NCBI GenBank assembly: GCA_017591395.1 | Contig: WEDG01004212.1 | Span: 17,215 to 81,214 of the forward strand | Length of the DNA stretch: 64,000 nt | Direction of reading: 5' to 3' | From: Schistocephalus solidus | Lineage: Eukaryota > Platyhelminthes > Cestoda > Diphyllobothriidea > Diphyllobothriidae | Shown: positions 1 through 9,943 of the stretch, piece after piece | Numbering within the stretch: position 1 is the first letter of the stretch | Layout of the letters: the number at the start of each line of letters is the position of its first letter | Translations under genes and position numbers: made by a program | Notes under the pieces: generated by a model | Databases searched by the model: none | Told to the model about the DNA's origin: nothing | Seen by the model: the letters and a program-made list of their open reading frames with translations, nothing else

Positions 1-766
1 GCAGGCAGATTGCCACCCGATTGGAAGACCGCGTGGATTTCCCCGATACATAAAAGAGGCAGCCGGGCTGGTAAGTCTCACCTCCATATGTTGCAAGATT
101 ATGGAGCGAATCATCAAACGTGAACTGATGCAGTTCCTGGAGCGGAATCATCGTCTATCTGACTCGCAGCACGGATTTCACAGAGGAAGGTCCTGTTTAA
201 CTAATTTGCTCTATTGTCTGGAACGATGCACCCGAACGGTTGATGAAAGAAATTTAGTGCACGCAGGCTACATAGACTTCAAGAAGGCCTTTGATAGCGT
301 GCCTGACCAACGTCTCCTATACAAACTCAACCGTATTGGGGTAAGGGGCAAGCTTTTGAAGTGGATCGAAAACTTCTTGATTGGGCGATTTCAGATTGTC
401 CGTCTTGGCGATCCACAATCGGTGGAGGTGGTGGTTGAGAGTGGGGTTCCTCAGGGCTCCGTCTTTTGCCCTATCCTCTTTCTTATATACATGTATGACT
501 GCGTAACTTGCTTGGACTGTAACACCGCCATGTTTTCTGACGATATAAAGCTTTGGTCGGTCATCCACGACGCAGCTGATGAAGAAAACCTACTGACGAA
601 CTTGCATCGATTCGGGGAATGGTCGCAAAACTGGCTCCTCCCATTCAATGCTACCATGTGCAATATTCTCTGATTCAGCAGAACCAGCTCCGGGCACCAG
701 AGAATTTACTATCTGTACGACACACCGCTACCAGAGGTAGAGGCTCCAAAGATCTAGGAGTATAGA
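1..766 (+). pseudogene. LINE-B copy 1, reverse transcriptase first part (broken)
   Basis: This is the first part of an RT domain from a LINE of the CR1/jockey type (clade is an inference). It enters from beyond the window start. Visible RT motifs in order are the helical region ending FLERNHRLSDSQHGF, the catalytic-aspartate block YIDFKKAFDSVP near 268-306, GVPQGSVF near 446-469, and FSDDIKLW near 533-556, where most relatives read FADD. The frame ends at a TGA at 671-673 (LNATMCNIL then stop), but homology continues to about 766 at GATCTAGGAGTAT. There it is cut by inserted DNA and resumes at 2371. A better-preserved relative lies at 29797-33154. It is dead: partial, interrupted and with at least one stop. 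Confidence 0.85.
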
Positions 767-1775
767 TTTAGAATTAAGAATGAAGAATTTTTATTTGATT
801 AGCACCGGCGAGGCACTGTTTAAGCAAACATTAGTAACGAAATAAAGTTATGAAAATGTGTGCAGATAAAATGTACAAATACTTAATAATGTAGACAGAA
901 CTTGTCCTGCTATGTCAACAGTTAGCGATGTTTTGAAATTAATGGTGAACTATAAAAAATAGGCAGTGAAAAAACTCCTACCTTAAAAATGGAGGCAGAG
1001 TTCAAAAGGATTTCAATTTTGAAGAGATTTTAGGACAAAAAACTGCTTAGGAAAATAAGGTCAGGTGGTAGAGAAGGGTAATACTGCAGTAGCATTTCAG
1101 AATGAGATAATGAAACGTCGATATGATTCAATCTTGATCACTGAGGCGTATGACACAAAATCTCACAAAAATGCGTCAATGAACTAAAGTCCTCAGCATC
1201 TTATGATCCAGAATTTAATTCTGATGATGGTTAGTATCCAAAGAAACGGCAGCATTTTAGACTGTGGACCACCAAATATGTACCTCCGTATGACGTCATC
1301 GTTTTGATGACTGGTGATATTAGGAGACATCATAGTTCATGGACGACTCGAGGTAGCGAAAATATAGTTTCAAGAGGGTCACTTATATTCCCAGTGGTCC
1401 TTTTTCCGAGTCATGGGGAAAGCTAATGGGAAAAGATGAGGAAAATAAAAGGTTAATAGAATCAGTGTTAAGATAAATGTGCAGTCTTCGCTTGAATGCA
1501 GATAGACTATTTAACGACCTTATTTCATTTGGTAAGTTATTCCAACGAAAACTATACCTAGAAGCAAAGAAGAGAGAGCGTTTACACGTGGAGGATGCAG
1601 GGGGAGGTATAATTAGTGCAGAATTTCTAAGGTTATAAGGAAGACTAATGGAGGTAATGACAGAAAGCTTGGGGAGAGTTGAACTATTATGGAGTCGGAA
1701 AAGGAGACAAAAGCCTTTTTCAAGTCTCCTTACCCAAATAAATCTTAGCTTCGAAGGCTAGCATCTTGTTGCCGT
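767..1775. repeat. unclassified dispersed repeat R1, copy 1
   Basis: An AT-rich, non-coding stretch beginning with ATTTAGAATTAAGAATG matches 22653-23434 closely over several hundred bases (for example GGTTAGCACCGGG-type and GGAGGATGCAGG-type segments). It matches 34030-34900 and 35310-35775 more distantly. No ORF of note is shared between copies. It sits inside LINE-B copy 1, so it arrived after that element or together with the adjacent LINE-D fragment. No terminal repeats or RT motifs are visible, and I cannot assign a class. The right boundary is approximate. Confidence 0.7.
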
Positions 1776-2370
1776 AATTCTATCGGCATGAGGCAAAAGA
1801 TCTAATTTATTGGTGTAGGATCATTCAGTCATAGGAAACCTTCAAAAATAGGAGGTTGCGGCAGCTTAAATGACCCAAAACTCATGTAGCGACACTTAGA
1901 AGCTGAGAACTTTATTAACCATGTAGAGCTCCAGGCCGAAAGAGTAACTAAGTCTGAATGAATTTGTTCTATGCACCGTTCGGTCGTAGAGTTAGAGAAG
2001 GAATACACGCATTTGAGGTCATCAGCATAAATAAAAGATTGAGAATGTTTAACTATCGATGAAATATCATTTATATACAGTAAGAACAACAAAGGACCTA
2101 ATACGGTACCTTGAAGGACACCGCTAACAATCGGGGTAGCACTATCGATGAAATATCATTTATATACAGTAAGAACAACAAAGGACCTAATACGGTACCT
2201 TGAAGGACACCGCTAACAATCGGGGTAGCACTTGAGGACCCCACTAAAACGTTTTGTTTTCGATCAATTAGGTATGATCTAATAAAGTCAGTAAGGGGAC
2301 TACGAAATCCTATAGCTTCTGGTTTAGCTAGATGTCGTCTATGAGGCACTTTATCGAACGCCTTACTAAG
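1776..2370 (-). pseudogene. LINE-D reverse transcriptase fragment
   Basis: Read on the minus strand, this gives DLSKAFDKVPHRR, then SGVLQGTVLGPLLFLLYIND, then YADDLKCVYSF, the standard order of RT palm motifs, with the catalytic YADD retained. The frame is broken by an 89-base tandem duplication at 2053-2230, which separates the SGVLQGT block (2400-2098) from the YADD block (2092-1829). A plus-strand relative lies at 9261-9943. With R1 copy 1 it forms the roughly 1.6 kb insert that splits LINE-B copy 1. It is dead. Confidence 0.8.
2053..2230. repeat. 89-base perfect tandem duplication
   Basis: The unit starting CTATCGATGAAATATC at 2053-2141 is repeated without visible change at 2142-2230. 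It duplicates the QGTVLGPLLFLLYIND-coding part of the LINE-D fragment. Since 89 is not a multiple of three, it shifts the frame. The identity of the copies implies a recent event or an assembly stutter. Confidence 0.9.
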
Positions 2371-3212
2371 ATCACGCCCACACTGAAGCCATCGTTCCAT
2401 CGTTCAAAATTAGCAAAATCTGTCATGTCAAGCTTGTATCTAATTAAGCGAGAGTTTGCAATGTTCATCAAAGAGTGCTTTAAAAAGGTCTTTGGGATGT
2501 TCGTGCGACCACAATTGAAATTTTTCATACAAGCCTGGAGATCGTGGTCTGTCAAAGACCACAACACCCTTGAGAAGGTCCAAAGACGTGCAACCAAGCT
2601 TGTTCAAGGTCAAAGCTGCCTGCCTTACGAGACACGATTGTCTAATCTTGATCTGTTTCCTCTGGACTATAGACAGCTACGCTGCAACCTAATACATGCC
2701 TTTCGAATGCTGCGGCGTCAGGATTGTTGCCTTGCATCTGGCGTCTTCTTTGAGCTGGCCACTACCACTAATTTGTGAGGACATCCTATTAAACTACGTG
2801 TGACAGGTGCAAGACTCGACACAAGAAGGTTCTTCTTCTCCAACAGAGTGATTAAGGCCTGGAATGCTCTGCCTGCGGACATAATCATGTTCCCATCCAT
2901 TGACATTTTAAGCGGAAGTTTGACCAGTACAGCCATAAGAACCACCACGACATTTGAACATAACACATTTCCTGAAACATATTCCCATCCATTATTTTCG
3001 CGTCATATAACCTACTTATCCCTATTTTTGAGTAATATTATTTTATAATTGTTTGTCCGATGCCCTGTAGTGTGACGGGGAGATAACCCTTTGTCGAACG
3101 TCCATTATATGTCAGCCTTTTTTTAATTTGCAGTGTCATTGACATCAATAGGGAGCTCAAAGGCTTCGCCTATATTTAACTTAATAAAACTGAACTGAAA
3201 TGAACTGAAACT
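2371..3212 (+). pseudogene. LINE-B copy 1, RT C-terminus and 3' UTR
   Basis: This is the continuation of the element cut at 766. The window end of the first part (GATCTAGGAGTAT) and this start (ATCACGCCC) are contiguous in the relative at 32311-32332. The protein shows KREFAMFIKECF, FVRPQLKFFIQAW, LEKVQRRATKLVQGQ, LDYRQLRCNLIHAFRML and DTRRFFFSNRVIKAWNALP, the conserved C-terminal part of this LINE group, with one stop (TGA) near 2776. The 3' UTR follows and closely matches 33000-33154. It ends AATAAAACTGAACTGAAATGAACTG, a short tandem tail typical of non-LTR elements. Confidence 0.85.
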
Positions 3213-3241
3213 AGACTCACTCCCTCAATTCATATGCTTTT

Positions 3242-3982
3242 AGTTCAGTTCAGTTCAGTGTATTTAAGGAAAATAAGCTTACGCTTTTGAAATCCCTATT
3301 TGTTACATAAAAATAGCAAGAATAAGAAGCAATTTAAAGAAGTTACAGTCCAGTGAATGCAGGCAGATTTACGTGGTACACTGATATTGTTAAAGGTTAA
3401 GTAACCACATAGTCTTCGTGGTGCTGCAGCATATGTAAGTCAAGCCGATGTTTGAATGCATCTACAGACGGGGACATTACAATCGCCTCAGGTAGGTTAT
3501 TTCAAGGTTCCACGACATGGTTAAGGAAAAAAATATTTCCTCATATCCAATCTTACTTGGGGCACGCTTAGTTTGAATGGAGGACTTCAGAGATTATTCG
3601 TAGTGGCAAGTTGGAAAAAGCATCACATAGGAGGGCGCAATCCATGCCACGCACGATTCGGAAGGTTTGTATCAAGTCTCCGCGCAACTGCCTTTAAATC
3701 AGAGGATAAAACTTTAGGTTATTTAGACGAATCTCATATGGTAGTTCACCTTGAACTCTTACTAATTCTGTGGCTCGTCCCTGCACCCTTTCGAGCATGT
3801 TGTAGTCCTGTTGGGTCCACGGTCACCAGGCTTGGATCGCATATTCAAGATGTGGCCTTACAAACGTACTAAGACTTTAGAAAAGCCGTTTTCATCGAAA
3901 ACTTTAAATGCCCGCTTGATATGTTACCGCATTGAATTGGCGGGTTTAGCTGCCTTGGAACATTGCATAGAAGGCTTCAGGT
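3242..3982 (-). mobile_element. LINE-B' 3' portion (left half of a split element)
   Basis: On the minus strand this is the degraded RT C-terminus and 3' UTR of a LINE-B relative. It begins at a GTTCAGTTCAGTTCAG tail (3' end of the element) at 3242. It matches 9944-10690 on the same strand. Recognisable pieces include NNLPEAIVMSPSVDAFK and the LERVQ region. At 3979-3982 (AGGT) the element is interrupted by LINE-A and resumes at 8763. It has many frameshifts. Its 3' end faces the 3' end of LINE-B copy 1, with about 30 bases between. Confidence 0.8.
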
Positions 3983-4293
3983 CGGCGCGTCGTTTGAAAT
4001 TGGTTTCGAATTTCAAGTCCCTCGAGCCTACGAGTTTTTAGTTTCTACCTCAGTGAAGAAGATACGGTGCTGGAAAATTATTAAAGAATTGTCTTTATAT
4101 TCCTCTGAGTTTGTAAATTGCGACTTGGACCCTCGATTTTTGCTGCTTTCTGAAACTCACGCCGGCTGTGTGCTCCCTACATCTGCTCTCAATCACGGAA
4201 GGGACTCAAACCAAAGGCTGAGTCCTTATAATTTCATATTCTTATTGTTTAAAACTCAGCTGACTCTCTGTTAATTTTTGTGGCAATTATAAC
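3983..4293 (+). other. LINE-A 5' UTR
   Basis: A non-coding leader begins CGGCGCGTCGTTTGAAATTGG and runs to the ORF1 start. The same leader start recurs on the minus strand at 36023 downwards, which supports it as the true 5' end. LINEs of this type usually carry an internal promoter here, but I see no defined promoter motif. Confidence 0.65.
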
Positions 4294-5540
4294 ATGCAAA
4301 ACTCAAGTTCCATAAGTAAATGGTCACAAAAAATTGGTCCACGACCAAGCTGCTTTGGACCGTCTATCGGCGCCTCTACCCACTCGGCCATATTGGCAGA
4401 GGATCTTGTTAGGCAAGTTAATGGACAAGCAGAAAACAATTGTAACTATCCTTATTCTGCTATTTGTTCACCTTCCGCTAAACGGGGTAAAAGTTCAGTA
4501 AGCTTAACTAATGTAGCTTACGAAGACGAAACATGTATGGAGGGTTTCAGCCTCCAGCAGAAATTCTCAGGGATGGAGCAGGAAATAAGGAATCTAAGAC
4601 AAGAAATAGATAACTTAAAAAAATCTTTATCTTGCCCAACTGCTAAAAAAGCTCCTGTTCGTAATAAACCTACCACAAAGCAAAATTCGTATTCATATAT
4701 AGCTTCTTCAAGCTTACATAAAAGTCAACTTAAACATATCGCGACTGCTGGACCCGGTAAACCAGAGGAATTTTCGCTACTTCCGAAGGGAGCCCCATCT
4801 AGTCCTTGCGCCACTCCACCGGTACTTAGTTCGGGTAGCATCAGCACTAATCTGGCTTAACCGCCCATCGCTTCATCACTGGTAGACGTTGCACCAACAT
4901 GCGATGTTGAAGAGGTTGGCGAGTTTGTAAAGCCAAAGAAAAAAGGTCTAAGAAGAACAAGTCGTGCAGAGACTTGGCTCCAGCCTGCCCAACATCCGGC
5001 TCATCTGGACCTATCAGGCAAAGTGAGCTGGTTACCAGTACTCACTCAGCTGAAAGATCTGAGTTAAAAACGGGCCCTAGATTGAGTCGAAAACAGAATG
5101 CAGTCATTAAAGGTGTCCCGGAGTCAGCTTCAATTATTCCAAAGGAGCGAGTTAAACATGACTTGGATCTCCTTTAATTGTATGCAAAAACGCTGCTGAC
5201 GGACGGCGAGTCCATTCATATTCTCAAGGCATATAAAATAGGGAAGGTTCTGTCTACACCCGATTCAAATCCTCGACCAAGACCTCTTAAAATCATCTTG
5301 GAAAACGAAGCACAGGCACAGTTCCTGCTACAGAGAAAATCAACCCTGCGGGGTCCGCATTCTGAAGTGTTTTTTCAACCGGAATATGGGTTGAAAGAGC
5401 GAATGAAAATGCGACAGCTAATAATAGAACTGAAAACACGAAAGACCAATGGAGAGGCAAATCGCAAAATAAGGGATGGACAGATAGTTCAAGTGAAAAG
5501 AGCATTTCTCTGGCCGAAGGCAGTCACCCTGACAGCTTAA
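4294..5540 (+). pseudogene. LINE-A ORF1 protein (broken)
   Basis: ATG at 4294 opens 188 codons. Residues 88-113 (FSGMEQEIRNLRQEIDNLKK) form a heptad-like coiled coil, followed by a basic Ser/Pro-rich stretch. A TAA at 4858-4860 interrupts it. The same frame continues with KPKKKGLRRTSRAETW, then homology moves to another frame from about 4974. A second stop lies at 5175-5177, and the C-terminal part (PRPRPLKIILENE, LKERMKMRQLIIELKTR, IRDGQIVQVKR) ends at 5540. That last segment resembles the ORF1 C-terminus at 14804-15000 and 29800-29880. Such ORF1 proteins bind the element RNA in a ribonucleoprotein particle (family knowledge). At least two stops and one frameshift are present. Confidence 0.75.
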
Positions 5541-5546
5541 CTGTCC

Positions 5547-6292
5547 CGTTTCAGAAACCAAAAACGTGCCCGCTTAAACTTATCGTCCTCAATGCCAGAT
5601 CTCTGCTTAATGAGATGCCTTTGCTCCAGACTCTGGTTTTCATCCACCGCCCGGACATTGTAATAGTTACAGAGACATAGGCAACACCCTGTGTATCCGA
5701 CTCGGAACTCTCTATTCTAGGCTACGCTTACATTCGGAATGATCGACACGAGGGCCGTGGCGGAGGAAGCTGTATCTATGTTAGGCAACCACTTACATTT
5801 TTTCCATTGGACTATCGCCAATTTACCGCGGTAGAGGAGAGCTGTTGGCTCCGAGTAGATCTAAAAGATAACTACTCTTTACTCGTTGGTAGTATCTATC
5901 GCCCACCCAATGCCAGTGAGGATTACGATCTTTGTCTCTCGCTGGCATTTCACGCTGCAGCTGACTTAAATCTGAAGTACTGCTTGATTGCAGGTGACTT
6001 CAATCTTCCTGAAGTTCACTGGTTTCCAACTTCCGGTCCTGCAAAGTTCGAAGACCTACTTGAGGCCATAGATATAGGCATGTGGGACCAGGTAGTTGAT
6101 TTTCCAACCCGAGGATCAAACATACTTGATCTTATTTTTTGTAGAGGTTGTCAGCCATCGTCAGTGTCACCTTTAGATCCACTTGGGAATTCTGATCACA
6201 CTATAGTTCTTTCTACACTAGAACTAGAGGCTGCTGAAACGTTTTCCAAAAAATATAGCTTTTTTTCCGTGATTTCAGATCAGCAAATATGA
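5547..6292 (+). pseudogene. LINE-A AP-type endonuclease domain
   Basis: The endonuclease that nicks target DNA to prime reverse transcription is visible in one frame with its motifs in order. These are LNARSLLNE near 5590, DIVIVTET near 5655, GGGSCIYVR near 5760, SIYRPP near 5893, GDFNLPEVHW near 5995, SNILDLIF near 6115 and GNSDH near 6187. The catalytic Glu (in TET), Asp/Asn (GDFN) and Asp/His (SDH) are all kept. One in-frame TAG at 5678-5680 follows TET, probably a TGG-to-TAG change. The frame then ends at TGA 6290-6292. Confidence 0.85.
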
Positions 6293-8400
6293 GGGAATTG
6301 CTTACACACCTAAATTCCCACGACTGGACTAACTTCTTTGTATGTTCGGATGTGAATGTTTGTACTGATACTTTTAACAAAGTTCTAAGGTCCACTCATT
6401 TCTCGTTTTTATTCCCCGTAAGAAAAATAATTAATGTCAAGGATGAAGTCTACCTCCCTTTATCATTCCGCCGTAGACTGCGTAGACTCTCCCGTCGTTT
6501 TCATCTACAAAACGACACCTCCGTCCTGCCCCTTGATCCAGCAAAATCTTTGAAGAGGCTAAGAGGCTGTCTGACGAAAAAAACGACAAGCCGATGAGGT
6601 TACCTTTGCCGAAAAACCCTTCGTTAAATGTTGCGAAGCTCTTTTCGCGCACAGTAAAAGCGCAGAGAAAAAAACGCAGCACCCCGTACTTCGAGATGCC
6701 TTAGGAAACCCAATAGCTGACGCTAAGTTGACTGCTGATAGCTTCAATGCTTTCTTGTCTAGAACGTTTAGTGAACATACTGTCGCCCCCTTTCCTAACA
6801 TCCGGGTTCGGAGAGGTAACGTCCTCGAAACCATAACTTTTACCCTCTGGGACGTGACCGTAGCCATTCGGCGTTTTTCGTCAATCATACAGTCCAGGAC
6901 CAGATGGCGTCCCGGTCAGCGTTTTTAAAGGCGGATGCAAACGATATTTTTCCGTCCCTTCTGTAGTAGATATTTAATCTTGCTCTTGAAAGTGAAACTT
7001 TCCCTATTTTATGGAAGGAATCGCACATACTGACAATTCCGAAACACGGCCGACCTACGTCATTTGACGACTTTAGGCCAATAAATACACTACCAGCAGT
7101 CTCGAAGATCTTCGAGACCTTGATCAAAGACAAGATGATGTGTCACCTAAGCGAAAATAACCTACTTAATGCGGCTCAGCATGGTTTTCTCGAAAAATGG
7201 TCTTTTAACACTTGTCAGCTCTCTTTCTTCGATCATGTGCTACAATCTAGAGACAGCAGTTTTGCAATTTACACCGTTTACTTCGATTTCACTAAGGCTT
7301 TTGATCGTGTTGACCATGATCTCCTACTGCTGAAACTTGCCTCCTTCGGCATAGGTAACAAGCTTCTGAACTTAATATTCTCCTATTTGAATGCTCGCGC
7401 ACAACGGGTTAAAATTTCTGATGTTATCTCCAACCCCACGCATGTGAGGAGCGGAGTTATTCAGGGCAGCGTGCTCGGCCCGCTTCTATTTTTGCCTCTT
7501 TGTCAACGATGTTCCTGATTGTTTTTCAGTATGGTAGGCCCTTTATGTACGCTGACGATTTAAAAAGTTGCCTATCGATATAAACCGATTGATCGCAACA
7601 TCGTGCTTGAGCTCTTAAAAACGGATCTTCAGGTCTTCGCTCAGTGGTGTCGCACATGGCGCCTCTCACTTTCTTGGCAAAAGTGCTCCGTTATGGTTAT
7701 TGGCGACAACCATCAGCCCCACCTAAGCATAGACGGTCACGATCTAAACGTGCCCGGAGTTATAAAGGATCTGGGCATATCATACTCTAGTAGTCTTTAA
7801 TCTGTCAGAGCACTGCGCCCTGATTGTCTCGAAAGCACGCCAAACTACTGGGTTTATTCTCAGAAATTTTAAAACCGTCAAAATTAGAATCAGCCTCTAT
7901 AAAATGTATGTCAGGCCTAGTCTGGAATACTGCTCGTTTCTATTTAGTCTTCTGCACGCTAGTGAACGAAAGAAGATAGAATCAGTCCAGCACTTCTTTA
8001 CAAAAAGAGTTTTCTATTCAGATCACCGAAACCCTGTCCTACCAACAACGCTGTGAGCTTACAAGCCTTGACCCGCTATGGCTTCGCAGATTACAGAAGG
8101 GACTATTTTTAACTGTTTAAACTACTAAACAGTCGTACATTTAACCCCCTTACATCTCTGAGGCATCTCGACCACTCTCGGCGCACCAGTCATCGAGATG
8201 TATTTTTATTTCTTCCCTTGGCACGCACAGTTAGATACCGACAGTTTTTTTCGGTAAACGCTATAGCAATCTGGAATAAGCTACCTAGAAGTATCAAAAT
8301 TCAGCAAAGCTATCCCTTGTTTACGCGAACTGTCACTAGTTTTCTACATTCAGGACACCTTCCAAAACTTTTTGGGTGCTGACTCTGTTGAAGCTCTCTT
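6293..8400 (+). pseudogene. LINE-A reverse transcriptase domain
   Basis: The linker and RT are split across three frames. The linker (RRLRRLSRRFH, LTADSFNAFLSRTF) leads into the RT fingers near 6950. YFDFTKAFDRVDHDLLL (near 7279-7330), GVIQGSVLGPLLF (near 7453-7490) and FMYADDLKSC (YADD codons at 7548-7559) are the palm motifs. A frameshift lies between the last two, at about 7490. The C-terminal part continues with several stops (SLDPLWLRRLQKGL). The catalytic aspartates are intact, but the reading frame is not. Confidence 0.85.
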
Positions 8401-8762
8401 CGGTTCTGATGGCGTTCACGGACTCTGAATCCTGTGCCGGTCTTCATGCTGAGGGGAAAAATTACTGGCTCTGCAGACCTCAATCGGCTTATTTCTCAGT
8501 CGACAGCGAACAGCCGCTCGCCGACATACCTGCTGGTGCAGAATACCGGATCCGTAACACTGAATGGAGAGGTTCTTCACCGGGCACCTGTGTTAACGCG
8601 TCCCTGTCCAGAACTTTAATTACTCAATAAGCTGCAGTTTTTTCTCCTGAAAACACATGAAACAACGATCAGGAGATTTTTTCACTGTCAGCTTGACCCT
8701 CTACTGTATATATTTTTTTGACCTTGCCTGTAAACGGGCAATAAATAAATAAAATAAAATAA
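8401..8762 (+). other. LINE-A 3' UTR with hairpin and (TAAA)n tail
   Basis: Before the tail, TCTCCTGA (8643-8650) and TCAGGAGA (8669-8676) form an 8-base stem with an 18-base loop. The same hairpin arms occur in the copy at 22073-22106, and in weaker form near 33432. The element ends GCAATAAATAAATAAAATAAAATAAA at 8762. In several LINE clades a 3' stem-loop is what the RT recognises (established for CR1/UnaL2-type elements); that role here is inferred. Confidence 0.7.
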
Positions 8763-9260
8763 AGGTTGTCTTTCATCCAAACTCCAAGATCCTTTTGTGT
8801 GTGCGCTTTTTGGAGTGGCAAACCGTTCAAATAGTAGGGTCGCATATCAGTGACCTGATTTCGATTTCCCAGACAAAGCAGGATGCATTTGTTTGAGGTG
8901 AAGGACAAGAGCCACTTGCGGGACCACTCGTCCAATCGACGAATGTTTTTCTTTGGAAATCGTCTCCATCGGCAGCATTAGAGATCACTTTTCCAGACTT
9001 TTATATCGTCCACAAACATAGCAAAGTTACAGTCCAATTCCTGTACACAATCATTAATGAGCAAGAGAAATAGGACCGGTCCGAGCACTGAACCTTGTGG
9101 GACTCCACTCTCGATGACTGTGCGCTTTGATCGCGATCCGCCTACACAGACCATTTGGGAACGACCAACGAGAAAAATTCTTGATCCACGTAAGAAGTTT
9201 GCCTCCAATACCAAACATTCTCAACTTGTAAAGGGAGACGGTGGTGCGGAACACTCTCGA
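8763..9260 (-). pseudogene. LINE-B' RT fragment (right half of the split element)
   Basis: On the minus strand this gives GVPQGSVLGPVLFLL, INDCVQELDCNFAMFVDDIKVW and WLLSFTSNKCILLCLGNRN. The catalytic block reads FVDD where relatives read FADD. It joins seamlessly in homology with 3242-3982: relatives read CTTCAGGTTGT across what are here 3976-3982 and 8764 onwards. It is truncated at 9260, at the point that codes FDSVPHQ in relatives. Confidence 0.8.
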
Positions 9261-9943
9261 TTAATATCTAAAAACATAGATGTCTCACCTTTAAAAGTAT
9301 TCAAAATGAATAGCGCTCCTAAAAAATTCACATTCGGTTGCAATTGAAAAACATTCCAAATACACTTTTAAAACAGTTAAGAGGATTTTTCCACCTTTAC
9401 TTAGCAGATTATTCTCAGAATTTCTTGAAAACGCTTTCTCCCCGATAATTGGAAAAATTCTATTATAATTCCAGTTTTTAAAATCTGGTTCCCGCTCTGA
9501 CATTCGTAACTATCATGGTTTTCATAAAACGCCCTCTTGCGAAACGCTTTTGAAAAACTAACTATGAAATAAACTACAGAATTTTTGCATAAGTAATCAA
9601 ATTCTCATCACCTGCCAACATAACTTTTTACCGGAACACTCTTTTGTGAAACCTGCCACGTATTTTCTTACATCTACTAACCCTCTTTGCAATGATTATC
9701 TATCTGAAGAACTAACCCATTTTTGATTTTAGTAAGGCATTCGATAAATTGCCTCATTGATGACTTCTAGCTAAAACTAGAGGCTATAGGATATCGTAGG
9801 CACATGACTGACTTTTTAGATCTCACCTATCTGATCGAAAACAAAACGTTTAAGTGGGGTCCTCTATACTCATGTGCTACCGCGATTGTGAATGGTGTCC
9901 TTCAAGGTACCGTGTAAGGTCCTTTGTTGTTCTTACTTTACAT
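9261..9943 (+). pseudogene. LINE-D reverse transcriptase fragment, plus strand
   Basis: Heavily mutated RT, recognisable by FDFSKAFDKLPH near 9719-9755, HLSDRKQNV near 9825-9850 and VLQGTV with GPLLFLLYM near 9895-9940. It matches the minus-strand LINE-D fragment at 1776-2370. There are many stops. It ends abruptly at 9943, where a LINE-B' 3' tail begins on the other strand. Confidence 0.7.

Larger units (their letters stand above)
3983..8762 (+). mobile_element. LINE-A, full-length non-LTR retrotransposon (decayed)
   Basis: The element has a complete layout: a 5' UTR of about 310 bases, ORF1 (4294-5540), an APE-type endonuclease, reverse transcriptase, a 3' UTR of about 380 bases and a (TAAA)n tail. 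It lies inside LINE-B'. AGGT at 3979-3982 and again at 8763-8766 looks like its target-site duplication, which gives a length of 4780 bases. ORF1 and ORF2 carry several stops and frameshifts, so it is not mobile by itself. Related pieces are at 21880-22183, 29230-29796, 33155-33538 and 35876-36023. Clade placement (CR1/jockey-like) is inferred from the layout and motifs. Confidence 0.85.
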
